DNA of 64,000 bases from Bradyrhizobium sp. SZCCHNS1050. GTDB lineage: Bacteria > Pseudomonadota > Alphaproteobacteria > Rhizobiales > Xanthobacteraceae. The DNA is taken from contig NZ_JAUETR010000001.1 of the NCBI RefSeq assembly GCF_032484785.1, positions 2,607,501 through 2,671,500 of the forward strand, given 5' to 3'. Below the pieces are notes generated by a model. It was not told the DNA's origin. It was given only the letters and a program-made list of their open reading frames with translations, and did no database searches. The position numbers and the translations under genes were made by a program. Below are positions 56,223 through 64,000 of this stretch, one piece after another (position 1 is the first letter of the stretch; every line of letters starts with the position of its first letter).

Positions 56223-57031
56223 CGACGCTCTTTCGAAAGTCAGAGTCCTCGGCGCGCAGACGTTCGTCGGCACGCCACCGGAATCGCTGATGCCCGTCAA
56301 AGATGGTCGCGATGCGCCGATCTCGTTTCGTGAAATGTCTGATGATGCTGGATGTGACTGAGTGTTTCCGGTCAGACAAGATTCTCGGGCCAACCGAGCG
56401 GCAGAGGGCATGAGCAGCTAATAAGTGCGTCGCCCGCGCTGCGACCGGAAAGCCACGGCTGAGACGGACATCTCCGTTAAGCAATCGGCCCGGCCGCGCC
56501 GCATTCGGTGGCTTCCGAAATCAAATTCTACAAATCTTCGGAAATTGGCAATACGAGGGAAAAACGAGGGTGCTAATTGATCGTCATCCGAACTAAGCCC
56601 CCAAGTAGTTCGGCCAAGGCCCGGTGCGCGTAGATTCCCATTGATATTCCGGCGCACCGGGCCGCCCGTTTTCCCTCGCGCGCGAGCCGATGGCCCGTAG
56701 GATGGGCGGAGGCGGTCGTGCCGCGGCTCCATCCGAGGTCGCGGCAGCGCCATGCCCACGGTCTGCGCGCGAATGCGCTGCGCGGCGGTGTGCCGGCCGC
56801 CGCCTTCGGCGGCCGCCTTGCCCTCCCACGGTTCCCGCCGCCCCACCCGAATCACCACAATGTCCGCCGCTGTTGCGAAATTGCCTCTGGATCGGGGCGG
56901 GAAAACCGATCAAAACGGGCGGCAGCGCCGATGGTTAATCGCGTCTTAACCTCGCCCCACCTATGGTGACCAGACAGGCACCGGTTCATGGGCGATCGGC
57001 GGCTTCCACTGGTTTGGCGCGCGTTTTACGT
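56223..57031. other. 809-bp divergent region between the bamA-type and dapC-type genes
   Basis: The two genes are divergent, so promoters for both should lie here. An interior GC hairpin CGGCCGCCGCC-ttc-GGCGGCCGCC-like repeat is at about 56796-56816. Open frames occur on both strands by composition, but none has a ribosome site with a recognisable product. I see no RNA gene or mobile element. Confidence 0.45.
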
Positions 57032-58246
57032 ATGGCAATGACCGCTTCATCCCCCGCGCCCGCTGGCGCCAGCCATTCGGAGAGCGAACGCTCGCCGTTT
57101 GCGCGGCTGAACGAGCTGCTCGCCCCTTACAAGCCGGGCAAGCCGATGATCACACTCGCCGTTGGCGAGCCGCAGCATCCGGTGCCGGACTTCGTCGGGC
57201 CTGTATTGGCCCAGCACATCGCCGAGTTCGGCCGCTACCCGGCCGCCAAGGGCATCGAGCCGTTCCGCAAGGCGGCCGCCGGCTGGCTGTCGCGCCGATT
57301 CGCGCTGCCGCGCGCTGTTGATCCCGAGCACGAGATTCTGGTCCTGAACGGCAGCCGCGAGGGCCTGTTCTTCGCCGCCCATGCCGCGCTCCGCCATGTC
57401 GGCCCGCGCCGCGGACGGCCGGCGATCCTGATGCCGAACCCGTTCTATCCGGTGTATGGCGTCGGCGCCCGCACCGCCGGCTGCGACTCCATCTATCTGC
57501 CGACCACGCGCGACAACGGCTTCCTGCCCGATCTCGATGCGATCGACGAGGCGACCCTGGCGCGCACGATCGCGTTCTACCTCGCGACGCCGGCCAACCC
57601 GCAAGGCTCGGTGGCATCAGCGGACTACATGCGCAGGCTGGTCCAGCTCGCCAACGCTTACGGCTTCCTGATCTTCAGCGACGAATGCTATTCGGAGATC
57701 TACACGAAGGCGGCACCCGGCAGCATGCTCGAGCATGCCGGACCCGACTACACCAACGTGGTCGCGTTCCAGTCGCTGTCGAAGCGCTCCAACGTGCCGG
57801 GCATGCGGATCGGCTTCGCCGCCGGCGACCGCCGATTCCTCGCGGGCTTTCACGAGCTGCGCAACGTCGCGGCGCCGCAGGTGCCGGTGCCGCTGCAGCA
57901 CGTGGCCGTCGCCGCCTATGCCGACGAGGCGCATGTCGAGGAGAACCGGCGGCTGTACCGCGCCAAGTTCGATCTCGCCGACCAGATCATCGGCAACCGC
58001 TATGGCTACAAGCGTCCCGATGGCGGCTTCTGCGTCTGGCTCGACGTGGCTGATCGCGGCGGCGACGAGGACGTGACGTTGCGGCTGTATCGCGACGCCG
58101 GCGTGCGCGTGGTGCCCGGCAGCTACCTGGCGCGGCCGCAAGCCGACGGGTTCAATCCGGGCCTGGGCTACATCAGGCTGGCGCTGGTGGCGGACGCCGG
58201 ATCCACCGGTGAGGCGTTGCACCGGCTGGTCGAGGTCCTGGGATAA
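57032..58246 (+). CDS. dapC: succinyldiaminopimelate transaminase / class I aminotransferase
   Basis: PLP-dependent aminotransferase of 404 aa. The DapC-type blocks are visible: [14 protein letters not shown] near the start, [17 protein letters not shown], and the PLP lysine in [18 protein letters not shown]-terminal [11 protein letters not shown] and VVPGSYLAR follow the family pattern. DapC converts N-succinyl-2-amino-6-ketopimelate in lysine and peptidoglycan synthesis. The close ftsK neighbour (11 bp downstream) suggests a shared transcript. Another class I aminotransferase role cannot be excluded. Confidence 0.85.
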   Translation: MAMTASSPAPAGASHSESERSPFARLNELLAPYKPGKPMITLAVGEPQHPVPDFVGPVLAQHIAEFGRYPAAKGIEPFRKAAAGWLSRRFALPRAVDPEHEILVLNGSREGLFFAAHAALRHVGPRRGRPAILMPNPFYPVYGVGARTAGCDSIYLPTTRDNGFLPDLDAIDEATLARTIAFYLATPANPQGSVASADYMRRLVQLANAYGFLIFSDECYSEIYTKAAPGSMLEHAGPDYTNVVAFQSLSKRSNVPGMRIGFAAGDRRFLAGFHELRNVAAPQVPVPLQHVAVAAYADEAHVEENRRLYRAKFDLADQIIGNRYGYKRPDGGFCVWLDVADRGGDEDVTLRLYRDAGVRVVPGSYLARPQADGFNPGLGYIRLALVADAGSTGEALHRLVEVLG

Positions 58247-58257
58247 TCGCGGGGCTG

Positions 58258-60729
58258 ATGCAGATGCCGGCGATCGAACGAGTCATCCCTCTGGTCAACC
58301 ACCTGCCGACGTCGCTGCGCGACGCGCTGGTGCGGCGGCTGCGCGAGCTCGCGGGCCTCTGCCTGATCGCGCTGTGCGGCGTGGCCGCGGCGGCGCTGAT
58401 GACGTGGTCGGTGCAGGACCCCAGCCTGAGCCACGCCACCTCGCGCGCCATCCGCAACATCGTCGGCTATCCCGGCGCGATCAGCGCCGATCTGCTGATG
58501 CAGATCCTCGGTCTCGGCTCGATCATGGCGATCCTGCCGCTTTCGATCCGCGGCTGGCGGATGATGACGCACCGGCCGTTCGACCGCGAGGCGCTGCGCT
58601 TCGGCGCCTGGATTCTCGGCGCCGTCATCGCCGCCGGCTTTGCCAGCTGCTGGCCGCGCTCGCACGCCTGGCCGCTGCCGACCGGTCTCGGCGGCGTGGT
58701 CGGCGACGCCCTGGTGCGCGCACCGGCCGTGGTGTTCGGTCCGCCCGGTGTGATCTATCGGCTGGTGCTCGGCGCCCTTCTTCTGGTTGCGATGATCGGC
58801 TGCCTGCTGGTGGCCGGCGGCATGGGCGCGAAGGAAGCCGATCCGAGCCTGCTCGCGGATGAGGACGACGACACGCCGCTGGCCGACCCCGAGGACGACG
58901 ACGACCGCAAGGCGATCCGGCTCGGCTGGGTGTTCCACGCCATCATGAGCGCCAAGGCCCAGGTCGTCTGGTTCCTGAGCACGGCCTATCGTGCGCTGGT
59001 CTCCTCCGGCCCGCAGCCGCGCGCCGCCGCCGCAGGCCGGCAGGAGCCGAGCCTGGGTCGCGGCAAGCCGACGCTCGCGCCCGAGATGGACGAGGACGGC
59101 GGCGACCAGGACGAGGCCGACGAAGGCGAGGACGAAGAAGAGGAGGAGGAGCCCGCTCCCCGCGCCCGCAAGAAGCCCGCGGCCAAGACGCCGGCGCGCA
59201 AGGCCAACGACAAATACGACCTGCCCTCGGTCTCGATGCTGGCGGCGCCGAAATCCTCCGACCGCCAGCCGCTGTCGAAGAGCGAGCTGGAGGCCAATTC
59301 GCGCGCGCTGGAAGGTGTGCTGCAGGACTTCGGGGTGCGCGGCGAGATCGTCAAGGCGCATCCCGGCCCGGTCGTCACGCTGTACGAGCTGGAGCCGGCG
59401 CCGGGCATCAAATCGTCCCGCGTCATCGGTCTTGCCGACGACATCGCCCGCTCGATGAGCGCGCTGTCGGCGCGCGTCGCGGTCGTGCCCGGCCGCAATG
59501 CCATCGGCATCGAGCTGCCCAACGCGCATCGCGAGAAGGTGTACCTGCGCGAGCTGCTCGTCGCCAAGGAGGCGACCGAGAGCGTCGCCAAGCTGCCGCT
59601 CTGCCTCGGCAAGAACATCGGCGGCGAATCCATCATCATCGATCTCGCCCGCACCCCGCACATGCTGATCGCCGGCACCACCGGCTCGGGCAAATCGGTC
59701 GCCATCAACACCATGATCCTGAGCCTGGTCTATCGCCTCAGGCCCGACCAGTGCCGGCTGATCATGGTCGACCCGAAGATGCTCGAACTGTCGGTCTATG
59801 ACGGCATCCCGCATCTCCTCACGCCGGTCGTGACCGATCCGAAGAAGGCCGTCGTCGCGCTGAAATGGGCCGTGCGCGAGATGGAGGAGCGCTACAAGAA
59901 GATGGCCAAGCTCGGCGTGCGCAACATCGACGGCTACAACGCCCGCCTGGGCGAAGCGCGCGCCAAGGGCGAGGAGCTGACGCGCACCGTCCATACCGGC
60001 TTCGACAAGGAGACCGGCAAGGCGATCTACGAGGAAGAGAAGCTCGACCTCGATCCCCTGCCCTACATCGTCATCATCGTCGACGAGATGGCCGACCTGA
60101 TGATGGTCGCCGGCAAGGACATCGAGGGCACGGTGCAGCGCCTCGCGCAGATGGCGCGTGCCGCCGGCCTGCACGTCATCCTGGCAACGCAGCGCCCGTC
60201 GGTCGACGTCATCACCGGCACCATCAAGGCGAACTTCCCGACCCGCATCTCCTTCCAGGTCACGTCCAAGATCGACAGCCGCACCATTCTCGGCGAGATG
60301 GGCGCCGAGCAACTGCTCGGCCAGGGCGACATGCTCTACATGGCCGGCGGCGGCCGCATCAGCCGCGTACACGGCCCGTTCTGCTCCGACGAGGAGGTCG
60401 AGAAGGTCGTCAAGCATCTCAAGGCACAGGGCTCGCCGGAATATCTCGAGGCGGTCACCGCCGAGGAGCCGAGCGAGGAGGATGGCGCCGTGTTCGATGC
60501 CACCGGCATGGGCGGCGGTGGCGGCGGCGACGACCTGTTCTCCCAGGCGGTCGCCGTGGTCAAGCGCGACCGCAAGGCCTCCACCAGCTACATTCAACGC
60601 CGGCTGCAGATCGGCTATAACAAGGCCGCTTCGCTGATGGAGCGGATGGAACAGGAAGGCATCGTCGGCCAGGCCAACCACGCCGGCAAGCGCGAGATCC
60701 TGGTGCCCGAGGAGGAAGGCGGGTTCTGA
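58258..60729 (+). CDS. ftsK: DNA translocase FtsK
   Basis: Septal DNA pump of 823 aa. The N-terminal 200 residues hold four membrane helices. An acidic and basic linker (about 280-320, with [20 protein letters not shown]) follows. The motor has Walker A GTTGSGKS with Lys479 and Walker [16 protein letters not shown]. The C-terminal gamma domain ends with [20 protein letters not shown], the winged helix that reads KOPS-type sites. It moves the chromosome terminus to the septum and activates XerCD at dif. It begins 11 bp after the dapC-type gene. Confidence 0.97.
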   Translation: MQMPAIERVIPLVNHLPTSLRDALVRRLRELAGLCLIALCGVAAAALMTWSVQDPSLSHATSRAIRNIVGYPGAISADLLMQILGLGSIMAILPLSIRGWRMMTHRPFDREALRFGAWILGAVIAAGFASCWPRSHAWPLPTGLGGVVGDALVRAPAVVFGPPGVIYRLVLGALLLVAMIGCLLVAGGMGAKEADPSLLADEDDDTPLADPEDDDDRKAIRLGWVFHAIMSAKAQVVWFLSTAYRALVSSGPQPRAAAAGRQEPSLGRGKPTLAPEMDEDGGDQDEADEGEDEEEEEEPAPRARKKPAAKTPARKANDKYDLPSVSMLAAPKSSDRQPLSKSELEANSRALEGVLQDFGVRGEIVKAHPGPVVTLYELEPAPGIKSSRVIGLADDIARSMSALSARVAVVPGRNAIGIELPNAHREKVYLRELLVAKEATESVAKLPLCLGKNIGGESIIIDLARTPHMLIAGTTGSGKSVAINTMILSLVYRLRPDQCRLIMVDPKMLELSVYDGIPHLLTPVVTDPKKAVVALKWAVREMEERYKKMAKLGVRNIDGYNARLGEARAKGEELTRTVHTGFDKETGKAIYEEEKLDLDPLPYIVIIVDEMADLMMVAGKDIEGTVQRLAQMARAAGLHVILATQRPSVDVITGTIKANFPTRISFQVTSKIDSRTILGEMGAEQLLGQGDMLYMAGGGRISRVHGPFCSDEEVEKVVKHLKAQGSPEYLEAVTAEEPSEEDGAVFDATGMGGGGGGDDLFSQAVAVVKRDRKASTSYIQRRLQIGYNKAASLMERMEQEGIVGQANHAGKREILVPEEEGGF

Positions 60730-60838
60730 CGGCCCCGATGGCCGCAGAAACGCCGCTTCGGTGCCCGATCTTCACGCGATTACGATCACGCTGCCCGGCC
60801 GAACCGGGATAGAACGCGTAAAACCTCAGGACGTCGTT

Positions 60839-61687
60839 TTGAAAAGCTCCTTGTTGAACAGCACGTTTTCGTATCACGCAGCTTGGCGCGGGCGCCGGAT
60901 CGGCGCTTGGCTGGTCGCCTGCGCCGTGACGATATGCTCTGTCGCCGGTGCGTCCGGTCACGCCGCCGCGCAGGGCACGCCGGCTCCGAAATCAGGCCCG
61001 AAGAGCGGCTCCCAGCTCAGCGCCTCCGACCAGCAGCGGGCCGGCCAGAGCCCCTCGACCACCCAGACGGCCCCGCCCAACCCGGTCATTCCCGATCCCC
61101 GGCGCAACGTGCCGGCCAGCATCTTCACCTCGTTCGACGCCAACCAGAAGGCGCAGGCGGCCAAGGTCAGCGCCTATCTGTCGTCGCTGCAGACCCTGGT
61201 CGGGAACTTCGTCCAGGTCGGCCCGGACGGCAGCAAGACCAAGGGCGATTTCTACATCCAGAAGCCCGGCAAGGTCCGCTTCGAATACGAGCCGCCGACG
61301 CCGATCGACATCATCGCCGACGGCTCTTCCTTGGTGGTGCGCGACCGCAAGCTCGCGACCCAGGACGTCTATCCGCTGTCGCAGACGCCGCTGCGTTATC
61401 TGCTGTCCGACCGCATCGACCTGTTGAAGGACACCAACGTGATCGCGGTCGCCGCCGACGACCTCTACGTCACGATCACGATCGAGGAGAAGCAGGCCCT
61501 GATCGGGACCAGCCGGCTGATGCTGATGCTCGGCGCCAAGGACGGCCAGCTCAAGCAGTGGACCGTGACCGATCCGCAGGGCTACGACACCACGATTGCC
61601 GTCTACAATCTGGATACGACCAAGAAGCTCGATCCGGCGATGTTCAAGATCGACTTCACGGCCTATCCGAGCACGCCGCCGGGCTGA
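60839..61687 (+). CDS. lolA: outer membrane lipoprotein carrier LolA-like protein
   Basis: Periplasmic carrier of 282 aa in this reading. A signal peptide lies after a basic start (RRIGAWLVACAVTICSVAGA, cleaved near HAAA). The LolA fold appears from VSAYLSSLQTLVGNFVQVGP onward, with GDFYIQKPGKVRFEYEPPTP and ITIEEKQALIGTSRLMLMLG. TTG at 60839 is chosen because AGGA lies 7 nt upstream; GTG at 60761 would add 26 residues. Role: shuttles lipoproteins from LolCDE to LolB. It follows ftsK closely, and is convergent with the DUF2336 gene, 19 bp away. Confidence 0.9.
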   Translation: MKSSLLNSTFSYHAAWRGRRIGAWLVACAVTICSVAGASGHAAAQGTPAPKSGPKSGSQLSASDQQRAGQSPSTTQTAPPNPVIPDPRRNVPASIFTSFDANQKAQAAKVSAYLSSLQTLVGNFVQVGPDGSKTKGDFYIQKPGKVRFEYEPPTPIDIIADGSSLVVRDRKLATQDVYPLSQTPLRYLLSDRIDLLKDTNVIAVAADDLYVTITIEEKQALIGTSRLMLMLGAKDGQLKQWTVTDPQGYDTTIAVYNLDTTKKLDPAMFKIDFTAYPSTPPG

Positions 61688-61706
61688 CGCCGCTTCTCGC
61701 GCTCGC

Positions 61707-62777
61707 TCAGCGCGATTCGAGCCCGCGCACCTTCCATTGCGCTTCTGACAGTGCGAGCTTCTCGAAGCGCTTGCGCGCCTCCTCGAGGTCATCGGCCGGA
61801 AGCGCGTCGCAGCCGGGCCGGTCGCGCAGGATCATCGACGTCGTCGCCCAGCTGAGCCGCGCGGCCTTGCAGGCCAGCAGCAGGTCCGTGATGCGGTCCT
61901 CCTCCAGCAGCGATTCGATCGTCTCGATGGTGACGACGCAGAGCAGCGCCAGCGCTGCGATCACGGCAGGGAAATCGCCGGTGGCGCAGAAGCGGTTGAC
62001 GGCGGAGTCGCCGAGCTTGCCGGTCCGGCTGAGGGCGGCAACCTCGGCCTTGACCTGCTGATAATCCCAGATCGCGCGCATTGCCGCGCCGGGCGAGCGG
62101 GTCGGCGTCGCCTGCAGGGTGGCGCGGGTCGCCGGCGGCGCGGCCTTGATGAAGCGGGCGCGGGCGCCCTCGCTGGCCGCGGCGACGAAGGCCCGCGACA
62201 GCTTGGCCGGCAGGTCGGTGCGCAGCGCCAGCTTCTCGGCGAGATCCTCGTCGCGCTCGGCGATCTTGAACAGGCTGCGATAGCCGTCCTCGGACAGCCG
62301 GGCGGAAAGATTCTGCGCCAGCGCCATGCGCACCGCCGGAAAGCCGCGCGCGATCAGCTGCGTCGTGAGGCTGTCGCCGATGCCCCTGCGGCTGGCGATC
62401 GCGACGAGATGCGCCGGGCTGCCGGTGCGGATGAACTCGGCGAGATCGCGCTCGGTCAGCACCGCCGCCTTGGCCAGCATCGGCCCGGCGACGCGCAATT
62501 CGGGGTGAACGGCGAGCATCCGCGCCGTCGCGTAAGGCGCGCGCTCGACGCCGGCGAGCGCCATGCTCAGCTCGGCGAGCAACTCGGTCGCGACCTGCGG
62601 CATCAGCCGGGCGAACATCTGATCGTAGAGATCGAGCTGCTCGGCGGACGCCGGCCGCGGACCGGCCAGGAACAGGCTGGTGGTCCGGCGCAGCATGTCG
62701 GTGGCGAGCTCGGACACCGTCCGCGCATCACCGGCGGGCGTCTTGGCGGTCGGAGCTGCCGCAGGCGCTGGAGGCAT
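61707..62777 (-). CDS. DUF2336 domain-containing protein
   Basis: Helical cytoplasmic protein of 356 aa. The DUF2336 region shows repeated helix pairs such as DLYDQMFARLMPQVATELLAEL, LAVHPELRVAGPMLAKAAVL and GSPAHLVAIASRRGIGDSL, a HEAT-like pattern typical of this alphaproteobacterial family. The N-terminus is Pro/Ala-rich. No membrane segment is seen. Function is unknown; family members are sometimes near cell-envelope or chemotaxis genes. It is convergent with lolA. Confidence 0.86.
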   Translation of the reverse strand: MPPAPAAAPTAKTPAGDARTVSELATDMLRRTTSLFLAGPRPASAEQLDLYDQMFARLMPQVATELLAELSMALAGVERAPYATARMLAVHPELRVAGPMLAKAAVLTERDLAEFIRTGSPAHLVAIASRRGIGDSLTTQLIARGFPAVRMALAQNLSARLSEDGYRSLFKIAERDEDLAEKLALRTDLPAKLSRAFVAAASEGARARFIKAAPPATRATLQATPTRSPGAAMRAIWDYQQVKAEVAALSRTGKLGDSAVNRFCATGDFPAVIAALALLCVVTIETIESLLEEDRITDLLLACKAARLSWATTSMILRDRPGCDALPADDLEEARKRFEKLALSEAQWKVRGLESR

Positions 62778-63010
62778 CGCACGTCCCTCGTTGGGCGCCT
62801 CCCTCGGCTGTGACGGAGGCGCGGGTCGATCATCAATTGAGGAAGAATGCGAAGGCCGGACTAAAGGGGCGTTAAGCGCAGCGGGCGGAGCTGAAACCCC
62901 ACGCGGCTGTCGTTAATGGATTGCGGCAGAGCGCGGCAACAACGATGTTCCCGTATTGTTCTTGCGAACGATGCCGGCTTCCGCTAGCCTCCTTGTCCGG
63001 GAGGGGCATC

Positions 63011-64000
63011 ATGGTCCAGCGCGTTTCCACCGTCGCCTTCGAGGGGATCGAGGCCCGCGCGGTCGACGTGCAGGTCCAGGTCGCGCCGGGGCTGCCGGCG
63101 TTTGCGATCGTCGGATTGCCGGACAAGGCCGTGTCCGAGGCGCGCGAGCGGGTCCGTTCGGCGCTGATCGCTTCGGGCCTGGCGCTGCCGGCGCGGCGCA
63201 TCACCGTCAACCTGGCGCCAGCCGACGTGCCCAAGGAAGGCAGCCATTACGATCTGCCGATCGCGCTCGGCCTGATGGCCGCGATCGGGGCCATTCCGCC
63301 GGATGCGCTCGGCGGCTTCACGGTGCTCGGCGAGCTCGGACTCGACGGCTCGATCGCGCCGGTTGCTGGCGTGCTGCCGGCGGCGATCGGCGCCAATGCG
63401 CGCGAGGAAGGATTGATCTGCCCGGCCGCCTGCGGCGCCGAGGCGGCGTGGGCGAGCCCGGACCTGCAGATCATCGCGGCGAGCTCGCTGATCCAGATCG
63501 CCAACCATTTCAAGGGCACGCAGGTGCTGTCGCGGCCGCAGCCGAAGATCCAGGAGGCACCCGCCAGTCTGCTCGATCTGCGCGACATCAAGGGCCAGGA
63601 GAGCGGCAAGCGCGCGCTCGAGATCGCGGCCGCCGGCGGGCATCATCTGCTGATGATCGGCTCGCCCGGCGCCGGCAAGTCGATGCTGGCGGCGCGGCTG
63701 CCCTCGATCCTGCCGCCGCTGTCGCCGGCGGAGCTCTTGGAAGTCTCGATGATCGCCTCGGTCGCCGGCGAGATCGAGGGCGGCGCGCTGACGTCGCGAC
63801 GGCCGTTCCGCAGCCCGCATCATTCCGCGAGCATGGCGGCGCTGACCGGCGGCGGCCTGCGCGCCCGCCCCGGCGAGATCTCGCTGGCGCATCAGGGCGT
63901 GCTGTTCCTCGACGAGCTGCCGGAGTTCGATCCGCGCGTGCTGGATTCGCTGCGCCAGCCGCTGGAGAATGGCGAGGTCTCGATCTCGCGCGCCAACCAC
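63011..64000 (+). CDS. comM: YifB/ComM-type Mg-chelatase-like AAA ATPase (3' end beyond window)
   Basis: AAA+ protein, N-terminal 330 residues visible. The N-terminal ChlI domain begins [19 protein letters not shown], and [20 protein letters not shown] follows. The ATPase part has [11 protein letters not shown] with Walker A Lys223, [32 protein letters not shown] and Walker [17 protein letters not shown]. In naturally competent bacteria ComM is a branch-migration helicase acting in recombination of incoming DNA. ATG at 63011 follows GGGAGGGGC. The gene runs off the right edge of the window. Confidence 0.93.
   Translation, partial: MVQRVSTVAFEGIEARAVDVQVQVAPGLPAFAIVGLPDKAVSEARERVRSALIASGLALPARRITVNLAPADVPKEGSHYDLPIALGLMAAIGAIPPDALGGFTVLGELGLDGSIAPVAGVLPAAIGANAREEGLICPAACGAEAAWASPDLQIIAASSLIQIANHFKGTQVLSRPQPKIQEAPASLLDLRDIKGQESGKRALEIAAAGGHHLLMIGSPGAGKSMLAARLPSILPPLSPAELLEVSMIASVAGEIEGGALTSRRPFRSPHHSASMAALTGGGLRARPGEISLAHQGVLFLDELPEFDPRVLDSLRQPLENGEVSISRANH

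Noticed and set aside
53235..56333. 1032-codon open frame on the plus strand
   Set aside because: It is the antisense shadow of the bamA-type gene on the minus strand, which has clear POTRA and barrel sequence.
58168..60681. 837-codon open frame on the minus strand
   Set aside because: Antisense shadow of ftsK; composition is typical of the reversed frame in high-GC DNA.

Overview
The window is a 64-kb stretch of high-GC chromosomal DNA from an alphaproteobacterium. It most likely belongs to Bradyrhizobium or a close relative in the Nitrobacteraceae (Rhodopseudomonas, Afipia). The reasons are the codon use, the gene families (TAXI-type binding proteins, DUF2336, IalB, DCC-family proteins, succinate dehydrogenase in the order C-D-A-B) and several families of intergenic palindromic repeats known from that group. 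The species assignment is an inference from sequence character; no database was searched. Most of the window is ordinary core chromosome: I see no prophage, insertion sequence, CRISPR array, integrase or toxin-antitoxin island.

Layout. 1-9.4 kb: an MFS exporter cut by the left edge, a Tat-exported hydrolase, a cytochrome P450, a class III nucleotidyl cyclase with a Cys-rich N-terminal half, a TerB-like protein, a short-chain dehydrogenase, a glutamine-amidotransferase-like protein, tRNA-Ala(CGC), and a YggT/DUF167 pair. 9.6-13.3 kb: folD, an M20 peptidase, ppa and an acetyltransferase. 13.6-18.8 kb: a secreted hydrolase, a tight DUF2269 - SDR/DoxX - DCC operon, and a YeiH-type exporter followed by a LysR regulator. 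18.9-25.4 kb: a flavin amine oxidase, typA, a Crp-like regulator divergent from a small response regulator, and phoD. 25.5-32.9 kb: two TAXI-type binding proteins without a TRAP permease, a pterin carbinolamine dehydratase, YkvA, a Sel1-type membrane protein, a quinone oxidoreductase and an IalB-like protein. 33-40.5 kb: rlmN, a membrane protein, a PAP2 phosphatase, argG, a very proline-rich OmpA-family protein, and a flavin-type stress protein translationally coupled to a proline-rich mini-protein. 40.6-49.3 kb: an FkbM methyltransferase, a BacA/SbmA-like ABC transporter, a hybrid histidine kinase, and sdhCDAB. 49.9-64 kb: a small membrane protein, malonyl-CoA synthetase, an SDR enzyme, a repeat-rich 1.1-kb gap, a bamA-type gene away from the usual lpx cluster, a DapC-type aminotransferase, ftsK, lolA, a DUF2336 protein and the start of comM.

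Common threads are envelope biogenesis and remodelling (bamA, lolA, OmpA, PAP2, peptide ABC transporter, ftsK) and central metabolism (sdhCDAB, argG, folD, ppa, dapC). No single multi-gene novel system stands out. The points most worth a second look are the repeat families (arms matching 28/28 and 41/42 as inverted repeats), a ~490-bp dispersed element between 52.85 and 53.35 kb that mimics a coding gene, the BclA-like peptide transporter, the isolated BamA copy with Cys-bearing loops, the Cys-rich cyclase, the PNPOx/proline mini-protein pair and two well-defined regulatory palindromes. Two genes run off the window edges (MFS at the left, comM at the right).
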